From Candidatus Dojkabacteria bacterium (GTDB lineage: Bacteria; Patescibacteriota; Dojkabacteria; SC72; JAFGCJ01): DNA of 34,024 bases. The notes beneath the pieces are model-generated. The model did no database searches. It was not told the DNA's origin and saw only the letters and a list, made by a program, of their open reading frames with translations. Within the stretch, counting starts at the first letter, position 1. The number at the start of each line of letters is the position of its first letter. A program made the translations under genes and the position numbers. Where the stretch lies: NCBI GenBank assembly GCA_016929645.1, contig JAFGIK010000080.1:1-34024 (forward strand), given 5' to 3'. Below are positions 14,219 through 22,373 of this stretch, one piece after another.

Positions 14219-15703
14219 CTAAATATTATAAATATCCGGCAAATCATTCTCTAATAATACTACAGCAGGCATAAGATTTCTTTGCGCAACAATCTCGTAA
14301 CACTTGGTTATATCGTTTATAAAGACAATCTTATCAGATGGATAATCGATAGACTTTAGTCCAGATTTCAATCCCAAAATTTGTTGAGTATCTTCGGTCC
14401 GACCAAGCAAAACAACAAGATCAATATCCTTAGTAATTTCTGCTCCTAAAGTTTCATGTACTTTATATGTAATTTCTCCCAGTTCATAAATTCCGGGAGT
14501 TACTAAAATTTTAAAGTAATTCGTGAAGTATGATAAAGTCTTAATACTTTGTTTAAAGCTTTCGGGATTTGAACTAAATCCATTATTGATGGTAAGAATT
14601 CCAGTACCTGGATCAAGAATTTCCATACGACTCTCAATCGGAGTAAGCTCTGCAACAGACTCAGCTATAGATTCTTCATCAACACCAAGCTCAAAAGCAA
14701 CTGCAATTGCACCTAGGATATTCTCTACATTTCCTGTACCAATAAGTTTTGTATGAAACTTATACGTCTTATCATCACAGGTAACTGAAAAATCAGTACC
14801 ATCCCGATCCATATTCTCAACTTTGCCGGAAACTTCTGATATTTCATTGAAGCCATACCCAACAACCTTTAATCTGTCAGTTTCCTTCTCTTCCCTATAA
14901 ACCGCAAGTGTATGCGGGTTGTTAGTATTTATAAAACAAGTTGACCCATCAGCCAATCCATCAATTATTTCTCTTTTAGCTTTGATTGTATTTTCAAGAG
15001 ATCCAAATTTTTCATAATGCATTGTAGTAATTCCTGTTAGAATACTAATATCTGGGGGATAAGCGTATACCAGTTCAGAAATTTCACCAATACAGTAAGC
15101 ACCCATTTCTACAATAAAGACTTCAATATCCCTTTCAAGATGCTCAAGTACACTTGACACAAAGCTAAAAGAAAATTTTGCCTGGGCTATACCAAAAAGA
15201 GTATTATGACTTTTAGGTGTTGGATAAGTTTTATATTTTCTTTCTAAAATTTTAGAAAGAAAGAATTTAGTACTGGTTTTTCCATAACTGCCAGTAATAC
15301 CAATCACTTTCATACCGTTTTTACGACGCTTTAGTATCTCTTTCCTTGTTAATTCCTTTAAAAACCATCTGTTAAACCATTCTCTTGGTAAAGATAAATA
15401 AAAAGAAATGATTAAGTAAATCCAGGAAAACGAGAAAAAAAACAAAAAGCTTATAAAGTAAGCCCAAAATGGAACACCCAGAATGGCAAGAATAACATTT
15501 TGAACACAAAATAATATTAATGTCAGAATAAATAGAAGCTTTGCCTTAAAGGTCCAATCTAATTTATGAACCTTTTCAACATCCCACGGAAACGGGTTTC
15601 TTATGATCAATACCAAGAATTGTTTTACCGAATATTGTTCCTGCTGGAATATATATATAAAAGATCGAAGAAACAGTAAATTTTTAAATATTTGACTCTT
15701 CAT
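14219..15703 (-). CDS. murF: Membrane-anchored MurF-type Mur ligase
   Basis: The ligase that would add D-Ala-D-Ala to the UDP-MurNAc-tripeptide using ATP. The ATP loop GSYGKTS is at 138-144. VEMGAY supplies the conserved Glu, FINTNNPH the central-domain signature, and a C-terminal domain follows (TINNGFSSNPES, then ILVTPGIYELG). Unlike classical MurF, about 130 residues precede the ATP loop and contain two strongly hydrophobic segments (about 53-75 and 78-105), so it looks bound to the membrane, near MraY. The start at 15703 overlaps the hydrolase gene by 20 bases. MurF is preferred over MurE/MurD because of the Ddl and MraY neighbours and the 'SNPES' segment. Confidence 0.85.
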   Translation of the reverse strand: MKSQIFKNLLFLRSFIYIFQQEQYSVKQFLVLIIRNPFPWDVEKVHKLDWTFKAKLLFILTLILFCVQNVILAILGVPFWAYFISFLFFFSFSWIYLIISFYLSLPREWFNRWFLKELTRKEILKRRKNGMKVIGITGSYGKTSTKFFLSKILERKYKTYPTPKSHNTLFGIAQAKFSFSFVSSVLEHLERDIEVFIVEMGAYCIGEISELVYAYPPDISILTGITTMHYEKFGSLENTIKAKREIIDGLADGSTCFINTNNPHTLAVYREEKETDRLKVVGYGFNEISEVSGKVENMDRDGTDFSVTCDDKTYKFHTKLIGTGNVENILGAIAVAFELGVDEESIAESVAELTPIESRMEILDPGTGILTINNGFSSNPESFKQSIKTLSYFTNYFKILVTPGIYELGEITYKVHETLGAEITKDIDLVVLLGRTEDTQQILGLKSGLKSIDYPSDKIVFINDITKCYEIVAQRNLMPAVVLLENDLPDIYNI

Positions 15704-16454
15704 TTTTACTAACGAACTCGTTAATTAATTGAAAATAAGTATCTGTGTGAGATATGAAAGGAAAATGCCCAGCACTTTTAATAATTTTAATTTCTGAATT
15801 TTGAATAGATCGTTGAATTTCAACTCCGTCAATCAAGGGTGTTTGATTGTCTTCATCTCCCCAAATAATCAAGCTCGGAATTTTTATATCTTTAAACAAA
15901 GTCCGTATGTCTTCCCCAATAATTTTTTTAAAGCTATCTTTCATTGCACCAGACTCTAAATAATCGTCGGAAGCAAATAGTGACAAAAGTTTCTGCCTCC
16001 TTTGTTCATTTTGACCAAAAGCACCAAGGAAATTTAATACGAATTTGCCAATCTTGGCTATAGCCACTTTGACAACAACCTCAGGATTGAATCGCTTAAA
16101 TCCCGCACTATTTGAAAGTATTAACATATCAGCTCCACCATATTTTTTTTGATATATTGTTGCAACTTTACCCCCAAGAGAATGTCCCATAAGAATAAAA
16201 TCTTCAAGTTCAAGCTCCTTTACAAAGGAATTCACTAAATCGGCATAGAAAAATGAATCAACAACATCTTTAGGGGTATCACTTTGATCAAATCCAGGCA
16301 AAGAAATTACAAAAACTTGAAATCCAAGTTCAATAAATTTATAAAGATAATTATTCCATACTGCAGCCCCACCCCAGCCATGTAAAAGAATAAGTCTTTT
16401 TCCGGAGCCTAAGCATTCATACGAAACATTTAAATCTTTATATTGGAATACCAT
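15684..16454 (-). CDS. Alpha/beta hydrolase in the cell-wall cluster
   Basis: A 256-residue alpha/beta-fold hydrolase. LLHGWGG forms the oxyanion region, GHSLGG (near 94-99) carries the nucleophilic Ser, WGDEDNQTP the acid and SAGHFPF the catalytic His, so the triad is intact. A helical lid lies between about 135 and 185. There is no signal peptide, so it acts in the cytosol. It begins directly after the Ddl stop (TAA then ATG, no gap) and overlaps murF by 20 bases, indicating co-expression with peptidoglycan precursor synthesis. The substrate is unknown; hydrolysis of a wall precursor or of an ester is inference only. Confidence 0.88.
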   Translation of the reverse strand: MVFQYKDLNVSYECLGSGKRLILLHGWGGAAVWNNYLYKFIELGFQVFVISLPGFDQSDTPKDVVDSFFYADLVNSFVKELELEDFILMGHSLGGKVATIYQKKYGGADMLILSNSAGFKRFNPEVVVKVAIAKIGKFVLNFLGAFGQNEQRRQKLLSLFASDDYLESGAMKDSFKKIIGEDIRTLFKDIKIPSLIIWGDEDNQTPLIDGVEIQRSIQNSEIKIIKSAGHFPFISHTDTYFQLINEFVSKNEESNI

Positions 16455-17534
16455 TTATCTTGGTCCTACTTTTTTCTCAAATGATTCAATCGATAATTCA
16501 ATAATTTTGTCAAAAAATTCAGTCGCTGTCATCCCTGCCTCAGCAGCTTGATGGAAAACCATTGTAGATGGTGTAACTCCTGGTAAAGTATTTGGTTCTA
16601 GAACAATTAACTCGCCATCTTTCCAAAATGCATCAATTCTGGAATAAACAGATAATTCAAGAATTTTATAAATCTCAACAAATCTTGCTTGAACCGATTT
16701 AACAGTCTCTTCATCCATCCCTGTTGGAGGAGTAATCATTGATGCGTCACCTGGAAGGAATTTTTCTTCAACTGATAAAACAGCGGATTTTTTAGGGGTT
16801 TCTGTTGGAACAAGGGCATAAGGCTCTTCATTACCAATAATAGTACATGTTATTTCTTGTGCATCAATAAATTCTTCAACAAGAATAATAAGATCCCATT
16901 TAAACGCTTCTTCTATAGCATTTTCAAGCTCAGCATCATTATTAACTTTACTTACTGCAGTGCTACAACCTTCCCGACTTGGCTTTACAATCATTGGATA
17001 CTTATGAAATTTTTTAATTTGTAAAAGAATTGAACTTTTATCTGAAGTCCAATTTGCATATTCCACAGAAATATATTTTGGAACGCGAATTCCAGATCCT
17101 TCAAGAACTTTTCTCTGGAAGTACTTATCCATACCAAGTGAAGCACCAATCATACCCGGTCCATTGTATGGAATATTTATCAACTCAAGAAGGCCTTGCA
17201 AACAGCCATCTTCAACAAATTTGCCATGTAGACCAAGAAATGCGAAATCAACATATTCTGGAAGCTCTTCATATCCAAGCTTGAGAGATTCATCATTTTT
17301 CAGCTCAGCAATAATATCATCAGTTGTATTAAGCCAAAGTTGGGATTCACTAAGTCTCCAAAAGGTTAAATCTCTATTTACAAAAATTATAACTTTTTCA
17401 TATTTTGAATCATCAAGACTGTTATAAATATGTCGACCACTTTCCAGTGAAATCTCACGCTCTGATGATTTTCCTCCAAGAAAAACACCAACTCGGAATT
17501 TTTCGTTATTTTTTAATTTCTCTGACAACTTCAT
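16455..17534 (-). CDS. ddl: D-alanine--D-alanine ligase
   Basis: A 359-residue ATP-grasp ligase joining two D-Ala for MurF. The Glu that contacts the first D-Ala is in SSEREISLESG (E25). The omega-loop is PSREGCSTAV (185-194) and keeps the Ser. The metal and catalytic cluster is YSRIDA (R299, D301) and LEPNTLPGVTPST (E313, N315). These are the canonical residues. One minor change is FVEDG where most have GEDG. The gene follows a second Ddl-family gene by 18 bases; of the two this is the more likely true Ddl. ATG at 17534. Confidence 0.92.
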   Translation of the reverse strand: MKLSEKLKNNEKFRVGVFLGGKSSEREISLESGRHIYNSLDDSKYEKVIIFVNRDLTFWRLSESQLWLNTTDDIIAELKNDESLKLGYEELPEYVDFAFLGLHGKFVEDGCLQGLLELINIPYNGPGMIGASLGMDKYFQRKVLEGSGIRVPKYISVEYANWTSDKSSILLQIKKFHKYPMIVKPSREGCSTAVSKVNNDAELENAIEEAFKWDLIILVEEFIDAQEITCTIIGNEEPYALVPTETPKKSAVLSVEEKFLPGDASMITPPTGMDEETVKSVQARFVEIYKILELSVYSRIDAFWKDGELIVLEPNTLPGVTPSTMVFHQAAEAGMTATEFFDKIIELSIESFEKKVGPR

Positions 17535-17552
17535 TCTTATTTTTTTTTAATA

Positions 17553-18710
17553 TTATTGTAAAGAACCTTTTTTATTAGAATGGGCATCAATTGCAAGGTT
17601 AACAATCGTCGTTATCAATTCTCTTGGTGATAAGCCAGTTTGAACTTTTCCGCCCTTTACACTTCCATTGGCACCACTTTTGAGACTACCTGATTTCATG
17701 CTAGCTCCTTTAATAGAATCTGCACTTATTTCAGAACGAGAAACCTGCTGGAAAACATATGATGATGGAACCATAATAGTGCCTGTATGTGTCTCTCCAA
17801 TATATATTTTATCATCAACAACGTAGCCATCAACCCTACCGTACCCTTTTACCCCCATAAGTTTGTAAACATTTACCGCAGTATCCTTGATTTTATTGAC
17901 CATTTCAGAAGAAATCCGTGGAGGTGTATGATATTGAGCTCGACCAGGCATATACTTACTCTCATAGGTATGAATGTCTCCTTCAAAATCAACCTCGCTT
18001 GGCGTCATTGCTGCAGGATTATTGTTTCCAATTACTACACACATAAATTCAGTACCTTTAATATATTTTTCGGCAAGTATTTCGTTATCCCATTTAAACG
18101 CCTCGTCTACACATTCTTTTATCATAGATTCATCCTTGCAAAATGTAACACCAACACTCGATCCTTCTCGAGTTGGTTTTACTACAAAAGGAAGCCCAAG
18201 TTTTGTTATCATTTCCTGGACGACTTTTTCTCTTTTATCATCATCCTGCCAATCAGTCCTATACAAAACAACATCTTCTGGTACAAGAATCCCATGACCT
18301 TTTAATAGCTGTTTCGTGACTCGTTTGTGCATTCCAATAGAAGAAGAAAGCACTCCAGCTCCAGTATATGGAATATTCAGCATTTCAAGTAAACCTTGAA
18401 TAACACCATCCTCACCATATTTACCAAGAAGAGCAATGAACATGACATCAACATATTTATGAAGGTCATCGTATTTGATTCGCTCAGCTTCCTCAAGCCT
18501 AGATTCAACATCGTCTGTTTTATTTTGAATTACAAGCTTATCCGGAATTTTGTAGATGTTAGCATTTCTCGCCATATACAGAGGAACAGCCTCATATTTA
18601 CTTCGATCAACAAGTGAGTAAACATATCGTCCAGTAGCAAGAGATATTTCCTTTTCTGCAGATAAACCGCCAAAAATAACACCAATTTTCAATTTATTTG
18701 AATCTGTCAT
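17553..18710 (-). CDS. Divergent Ddl-family ATP-grasp ligase with altered active site
   Basis: A 385-residue paralogue of the adjacent Ddl. SAEKEISL, the omega-loop PTREGSSVGV and GYGRVDGY are conserved. The segment that should read E-x-N-T-x-P-G is ETHTGTIMVPSS: the metal-binding Asn is His308 and the Pro-Gly is lost. The His of the 'HG' motif is Leu (ALLGKYGEDG). After FQQVS there is an insertion of about 38 residues rich in Ser, Gly and Lys (about 323-360) before the last helix. It could be a ligase for another substrate (such as D-Ala-D-X), a regulatory subunit or a degraded enzyme. ATG 18710 is chosen over TTG 18716. Confidence 0.8.
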   Translation of the reverse strand: MTDSNKLKIGVIFGGLSAEKEISLATGRYVYSLVDRSKYEAVPLYMARNANIYKIPDKLVIQNKTDDVESRLEEAERIKYDDLHKYVDVMFIALLGKYGEDGVIQGLLEMLNIPYTGAGVLSSSIGMHKRVTKQLLKGHGILVPEDVVLYRTDWQDDDKREKVVQEMITKLGLPFVVKPTREGSSVGVTFCKDESMIKECVDEAFKWDNEILAEKYIKGTEFMCVVIGNNNPAAMTPSEVDFEGDIHTYESKYMPGRAQYHTPPRISSEMVNKIKDTAVNVYKLMGVKGYGRVDGYVVDDKIYIGETHTGTIMVPSSYVFQQVSRSEISADSIKGASMKSGSLKSGANGSVKGGKVQTGLSPRELITTIVNLAIDAHSNKKGSLQ

Positions 18711-18801
18711 TAACAAAAAGATATTTAATTTTATATTGGAAAAAACGAACTATTTTTGCACGTTATATAACAACGAAGTCATTAATAAAATATTACACTT
18801 T

Positions 18802-19356
18802 TTAAGGTTTATTTAAAAGTTTTTTAATTTTTTCCCTTACACGGTACAAACGAGTGGCTGCATTTGATTTAGAAATATTTAGCTTATCAGAAATTTCATC
18901 AATACTCATCCGTTCAAAATATTTATAGTAAACTAAATATTGATCATTGACAGAAAGCTTTGAGATCGATTCATACAGCTTGAGTTCTGTTTCATCTCTA
19001 ATCAGCGAAATCTCAAAATCCTCTTTATTTTTACTTTCAATAGTTGATTCATCGATAATATTTACAACTCTTCTATTCTTAGCACTTCGAAAGTAATCAA
19101 ATACAGTGTTTCTGGCAATTCGAAATAGCCATGAAGCAAAACTAATACCTTGCCATTTAAAGTAGTCAAGATTTTTTAAAGCTTTTTCAAAGGTTACTGA
19201 AGCGAGATCTTCGCTAAGTTCTTTATCATTAACTTTTTTCTTTATGTAAAGGAATATCCTTGTGTAGTAACGATCATAAATAGCAGCAAAATAGTTTTTG
19301 TCATTCTGTGCTTTTTTTACATCAATTTTATCTTTTTCTAGTGAAATAATGCTCAT
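18802..19356 (-). CDS. ECF-like sigma-70 family factor inside the dcw cluster
   Basis: A 184-residue sigma factor with region 2 (about 20-90: DRYYTRIFLYIKKKV, then LASVTFEKAL and FASWLFRIARNTVFDYFR) and region 4 (about 128-180: MSIDEISDKLNISKSNAATRLYRVREKIKKLL). Region 3 is absent, as in ECF factors. It would direct RNA polymerase to a special promoter class. Its ATG overlaps the stop of the Mur-ligase-like gene (ATGA), so it is translated with the wall genes. No anti-sigma gene is beside it, unless one of the unknown or pseudoenzyme neighbours serves that role. Confidence 0.9.
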   Translation of the reverse strand: MSIISLEKDKIDVKKAQNDKNYFAAIYDRYYTRIFLYIKKKVNDKELSEDLASVTFEKALKNLDYFKWQGISFASWLFRIARNTVFDYFRSAKNRRVVNIIDESTIESKNKEDFEISLIRDETELKLYESISKLSVNDQYLVYYKYFERMSIDEISDKLNISKSNAATRLYRVREKIKKLLNKP

Positions 19357-20144
19357 TTGCTTAAATCTTCAAATACATCATCTAAATCCACTTCCGCACG
19401 CAGCAGTTTTTCTGAAACTTCAATATCACTTAACCCCAGACCCTTGAGAGTAGCAATTGCAACAACCATTAAATCAACCATAAATCGACCTTTAGGGATA
19501 ATTGTATAATCACAACTTTTGTGCTCATCATTAATATTAAATTCCATACTTAGTCGTGAACCCTTTTTAAGTTCAGTTACAGAATTCAATATCACATTGC
19601 TAGCAGGATCTTTTCCTATTTCGATAAGAGAAATCTTTGAATCTGATACTATCTTCCGTACTCCAAGATCAGAAGACACAACCAAAAGACTTTTTGTCTT
19701 TCGACACAAATCCCCGTATAAATCAAGGACATTCTTATCATGATTCAAGATAACAGTTACCTCAGGATCAACAATTTGTAACCAATAGTCAACTATCTCC
19801 TGCTTCTGGGAACTGAATCTCAAAACAATCCAATTTGAACTTTTTTTACTTAAAAATAATGTAAATAATGTTTTAAAAATGATTGAAATCCAGCCAAGAA
19901 AAGAGTATCTCTTATCCTCATATCCTAGAATCCCAAGTGGAATAGAAAAATCCCAAGACGAAGGAAATATTTGCCTTCTTATCGTATATTCTGGATATAG
20001 CATCTCAGAAATAATTTGAGAAAATAAGTCCAATCCATAATTACCAGAAACAACAATAAACTTGTGATCATGTTTAGCTATTGTCAACTTACACAAGAAT
20101 CTAAGAATAAATGACAATATCCTACGAAATAATTTCTGTAACAT
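19353..20144 (-). CDS. Degenerate Mur-ligase-like protein (predicted pseudoenzyme)
   Basis: A 263-residue protein with the MurF fold order but without its catalytic parts. VVSGNYGLDLF (32-41) aligns with ITGSYGKTSTK of the cluster's MurF; the ATP-loop Lys and Thr are replaced by Leu and Asp. The conserved Glu segment (VEMGAY in MurF) is LRFSSQ. VTVILNHD and LLVVSSDLG correspond to later strands. GRFMVDLMVVAIATLKGLG aligns with GTGNVENILGAIAVAFELG. The C-terminal amino-acid-binding domain is missing. The N-terminus is basic and hydrophobic. I start at ATG 20144, which leaves 23 bases after ftsI; starting further upstream would overlap ftsI. It is directly coupled to the sigma factor. Confidence 0.75.
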   Translation of the reverse strand: MLQKLFRRILSFILRFLCKLTIAKHDHKFIVVSGNYGLDLFSQIISEMLYPEYTIRRQIFPSSWDFSIPLGILGYEDKRYSFLGWISIIFKTLFTLFLSKKSSNWIVLRFSSQKQEIVDYWLQIVDPEVTVILNHDKNVLDLYGDLCRKTKSLLVVSSDLGVRKIVSDSKISLIEIGKDPASNVILNSVTELKKGSRLSMEFNINDEHKSCDYTIIPKGRFMVDLMVVAIATLKGLGLSDIEVSEKLLRAEVDLDDVFEDLSK

Positions 20145-20167
20145 AATTTGATAAACAGATAGATAAA

Positions 20168-21949
20168 CTATTGATCTTTTGGGGCAATACCTAATTCTAC
20201 AACAACATTCTGGAACATATCCACCCATGCAGGTACAACTGTATATGCTGAAAGCGTATTTGTCGTTGGTTCTTCAAGCCTAACCAACATTATCATTTTC
20301 GCACCATGAATAGGTGTAAATCCAACAAAAGTAACGTTTGTTTTGTCTTCATAATATCCATATGCATCAGGTAAAGGGATTTGTGCAGTTCCTGTTTTAC
20401 CTGCGATTTCATAATTATTTATCGGAGTAAACCAATATTTTGCTTCACCATTCGTTACTACATTTGACATCATATCTTGAACTTCGTATGCGGTCTCTTC
20501 TGAAACAATTTGCCCAAAAGATTCAGGTTCAATCGTAATAGTTTCCTCGTCGTCATATAACTTGGAAACAATATAAGGTCGCATTCTTTCACCGTCATTG
20601 GCAATTGTAGAAATGGCAGAAATTACTTGTAGAGGCGTAGCTGATATTGACTGACCAAATGATGCAGCTGCAAGGTCAACCTGATTCCACTCATTAGCAG
20701 GTTTCAAATAACTAGTGGATTCCTCTTCAAGGCCAATTCCAATAAAATCACCAATACCAAATGCACTCAAATAATCATGATACTTATCAGAGCCAACAAG
20801 AAGTCCAAAGCGAACAGCACACACATTATTTGAATTAGCAAGAACATCTTTAGGCTGCTGTGCTCCATCTGGTTGCATGTCCCAGGTATAAATAGTTTTA
20901 TCAATAACCTTTATAGAACCAGTTTCATCGTAACAATACGAATCCTTAGTGATCAAATTCTCTTCAAGAGCTGCCGCAACTGTTAAGACCTTATTAACTG
21001 AACCATATTCATATACATCAGAAATCGCTTTATTTCTATATACATCAGCACTATCAGCTTTCCAGTAATAATTTGGATCGTAGTTCGGATAATTTGCCAT
21101 TGCAAGAATAGCTCCAGTATCAGGGTCAAGAATAATTGCTGAACCACTTTTTGCTCCGAATTCCTTAACACTTTTTTCAAGAGATTCTTCGACTCGCATC
21201 TGCAATCCAGGCATAATTGTCAAAACAATACTTTTACCCTCTCTCGGAATAACAGGGTCATATTCACCAGTTAAAATAACATTTCCACGAGAATCCTTTT
21301 CCTCATATTTAAAACCTTCCTGACCGAGCAGGTCTCCAGCATAATAACCTTCGAGCCCATATTGTCCAACATCTTCACCATCTTCATTTTTGCCAACAAA
21401 ACCCAAAATATGACATGCAAGATTTCCATGAGGATAAATTCGTTGTTCCTCTTCTTTGAAGTAAATACCGAAGAGATTCATTTCCTCCAAAGCTTTCTTA
21501 TCTTCAGAAGAAACATTGTGTTTCAAAGGAACATATACAAAATCATCTGATAGCAACTTATCGACATCTGATTCTTTCATATCAAGAACAGAAGAGACGC
21601 TTGTAATAAATTCATCACGATTTTCATTGAAGCGATCTCTTTCTTCTTCATCTGTACTTAATGTTGCATAAACACCCCACACAGGGTCATCGACAGCAAG
21701 GTAAGTTCCATCTGCTGCATATATAACTCCACGCGATGTTGGTAATCTCAAATCCTCAACATACTGTGATTTAGCAAGATTACTATAATAATCATGAAGA
21801 GAGACTTGCCACCGATACATTTGGTATATAAGTCCAAAAACTACAACGGGAACAACACTAAAAAGGACAAACACATATCTACTTTTAAAATATGTTGTTG
21901 AAGGAAAGTTCTTTACGTTGGCATTATTTTGCCAGATTTTTTTATTCAT
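20168..21949 (-). CDS. ftsI: Class B penicillin-binding protein (FtsI/PBP2-type transpeptidase)
   Basis: A 593-residue septal-type transpeptidase crosslinking peptidoglycan outside the membrane. It has a short cytosolic tail, one membrane helix (about 25-44), a PBP-dimer domain with RGVIYAADGTYLA (73-85), then the transpeptidase domain: SVNK (317-320, active Ser317), SNN (373-375) and KTG (518-520). All three motifs are intact. The usual 'EPGS' before the active Ser reads EYGS. The C-terminus has no PASTA domain. Its start overlaps the FtsL-like gene by 8 bases, the order expected in a dcw cluster. Confidence 0.95.
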   Translation of the reverse strand: MNKKIWQNNANVKNFPSTTYFKSRYVFVLFSVVPVVVFGLIYQMYRWQVSLHDYYSNLAKSQYVEDLRLPTSRGVIYAADGTYLAVDDPVWGVYATLSTDEEERDRFNENRDEFITSVSSVLDMKESDVDKLLSDDFVYVPLKHNVSSEDKKALEEMNLFGIYFKEEEQRIYPHGNLACHILGFVGKNEDGEDVGQYGLEGYYAGDLLGQEGFKYEEKDSRGNVILTGEYDPVIPREGKSIVLTIMPGLQMRVEESLEKSVKEFGAKSGSAIILDPDTGAILAMANYPNYDPNYYWKADSADVYRNKAISDVYEYGSVNKVLTVAAALEENLITKDSYCYDETGSIKVIDKTIYTWDMQPDGAQQPKDVLANSNNVCAVRFGLLVGSDKYHDYLSAFGIGDFIGIGLEEESTSYLKPANEWNQVDLAAASFGQSISATPLQVISAISTIANDGERMRPYIVSKLYDDEETITIEPESFGQIVSEETAYEVQDMMSNVVTNGEAKYWFTPINNYEIAGKTGTAQIPLPDAYGYYEDKTNVTFVGFTPIHGAKMIMLVRLEEPTTNTLSAYTVVPAWVDMFQNVVVELGIAPKDQ

Positions 21950-22319
21950 TGATAGCCGAGGTTGTTATTTCAGCGTTAGTCACGGTTATGTCTACAAATT
22001 TCAAATTACTTGCCTTCTTCATGCCAAGATCACTTTCAGCCCTCTGCTCAATAATTGTCAGCGAGCTGAATTGCGCAATTTGAAGCTCAAGCTCACGATT
22101 TTCTTCAACGAGAGAAGTTTTCTCATTGTCAAGTCTCTCAAGAATCTTACCTTGTGGACTAAGAATCGTTGTAATTGATAATTGTACAACACAAAAAAGA
22201 AGAACAACAACAACCATCGCTGTTGTTGATATATTTAATATTGATACTCTCTTGTTTGTCTTTTGAGAGATACTTGAAATTTTGGTTTTTAATTTTCGTT
22301 TGAAAATATCAAGATTCAT
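21942..22319 (-). CDS. ftsL: FtsL-like division protein
   Basis: 125 residues: a basic cytosolic N-terminus (1-30), one membrane helix (about 33-52) and an extracytoplasmic coiled coil (about 58-90, with KILERLDNEKTSLVEENRELELQIAQF). This size and topology, and its place between rsmH and ftsI, are the marks of FtsL, whose sequence is poorly conserved. It would form the FtsL-FtsB-type scaffold that activates septal synthesis. Assignment rests on architecture and position rather than on sequence motifs. Confidence 0.75.
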   Translation of the reverse strand: MNLDIFKRKLKTKISSISQKTNKRVSILNISTTAMVVVVLLFCVVQLSITTILSPQGKILERLDNEKTSLVEENRELELQIAQFSSLTIIEQRAESDLGMKKASNLKFVDITVTNAEITTSAINE

Positions 22320-22373
22320 TTTGGCAGTTTTATTTATTTTTATCGATTTTTTTAAATAAAAATACTTATTCAG

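Noticed and set aside
17787-18305. 172-residue plus-strand frame antisense to the second Ddl
   Set aside because: Antisense to conserved ATP-grasp motifs; low-quality composition and no family resemblance.
20145-20228. Upstream in-frame start of the Mur-ligase-like gene at 20228
   Set aside because: It would overlap the 3' end of ftsI and add a Cys-rich stretch read out of frame from ftsI; ATG 20144 leaves a normal gap.
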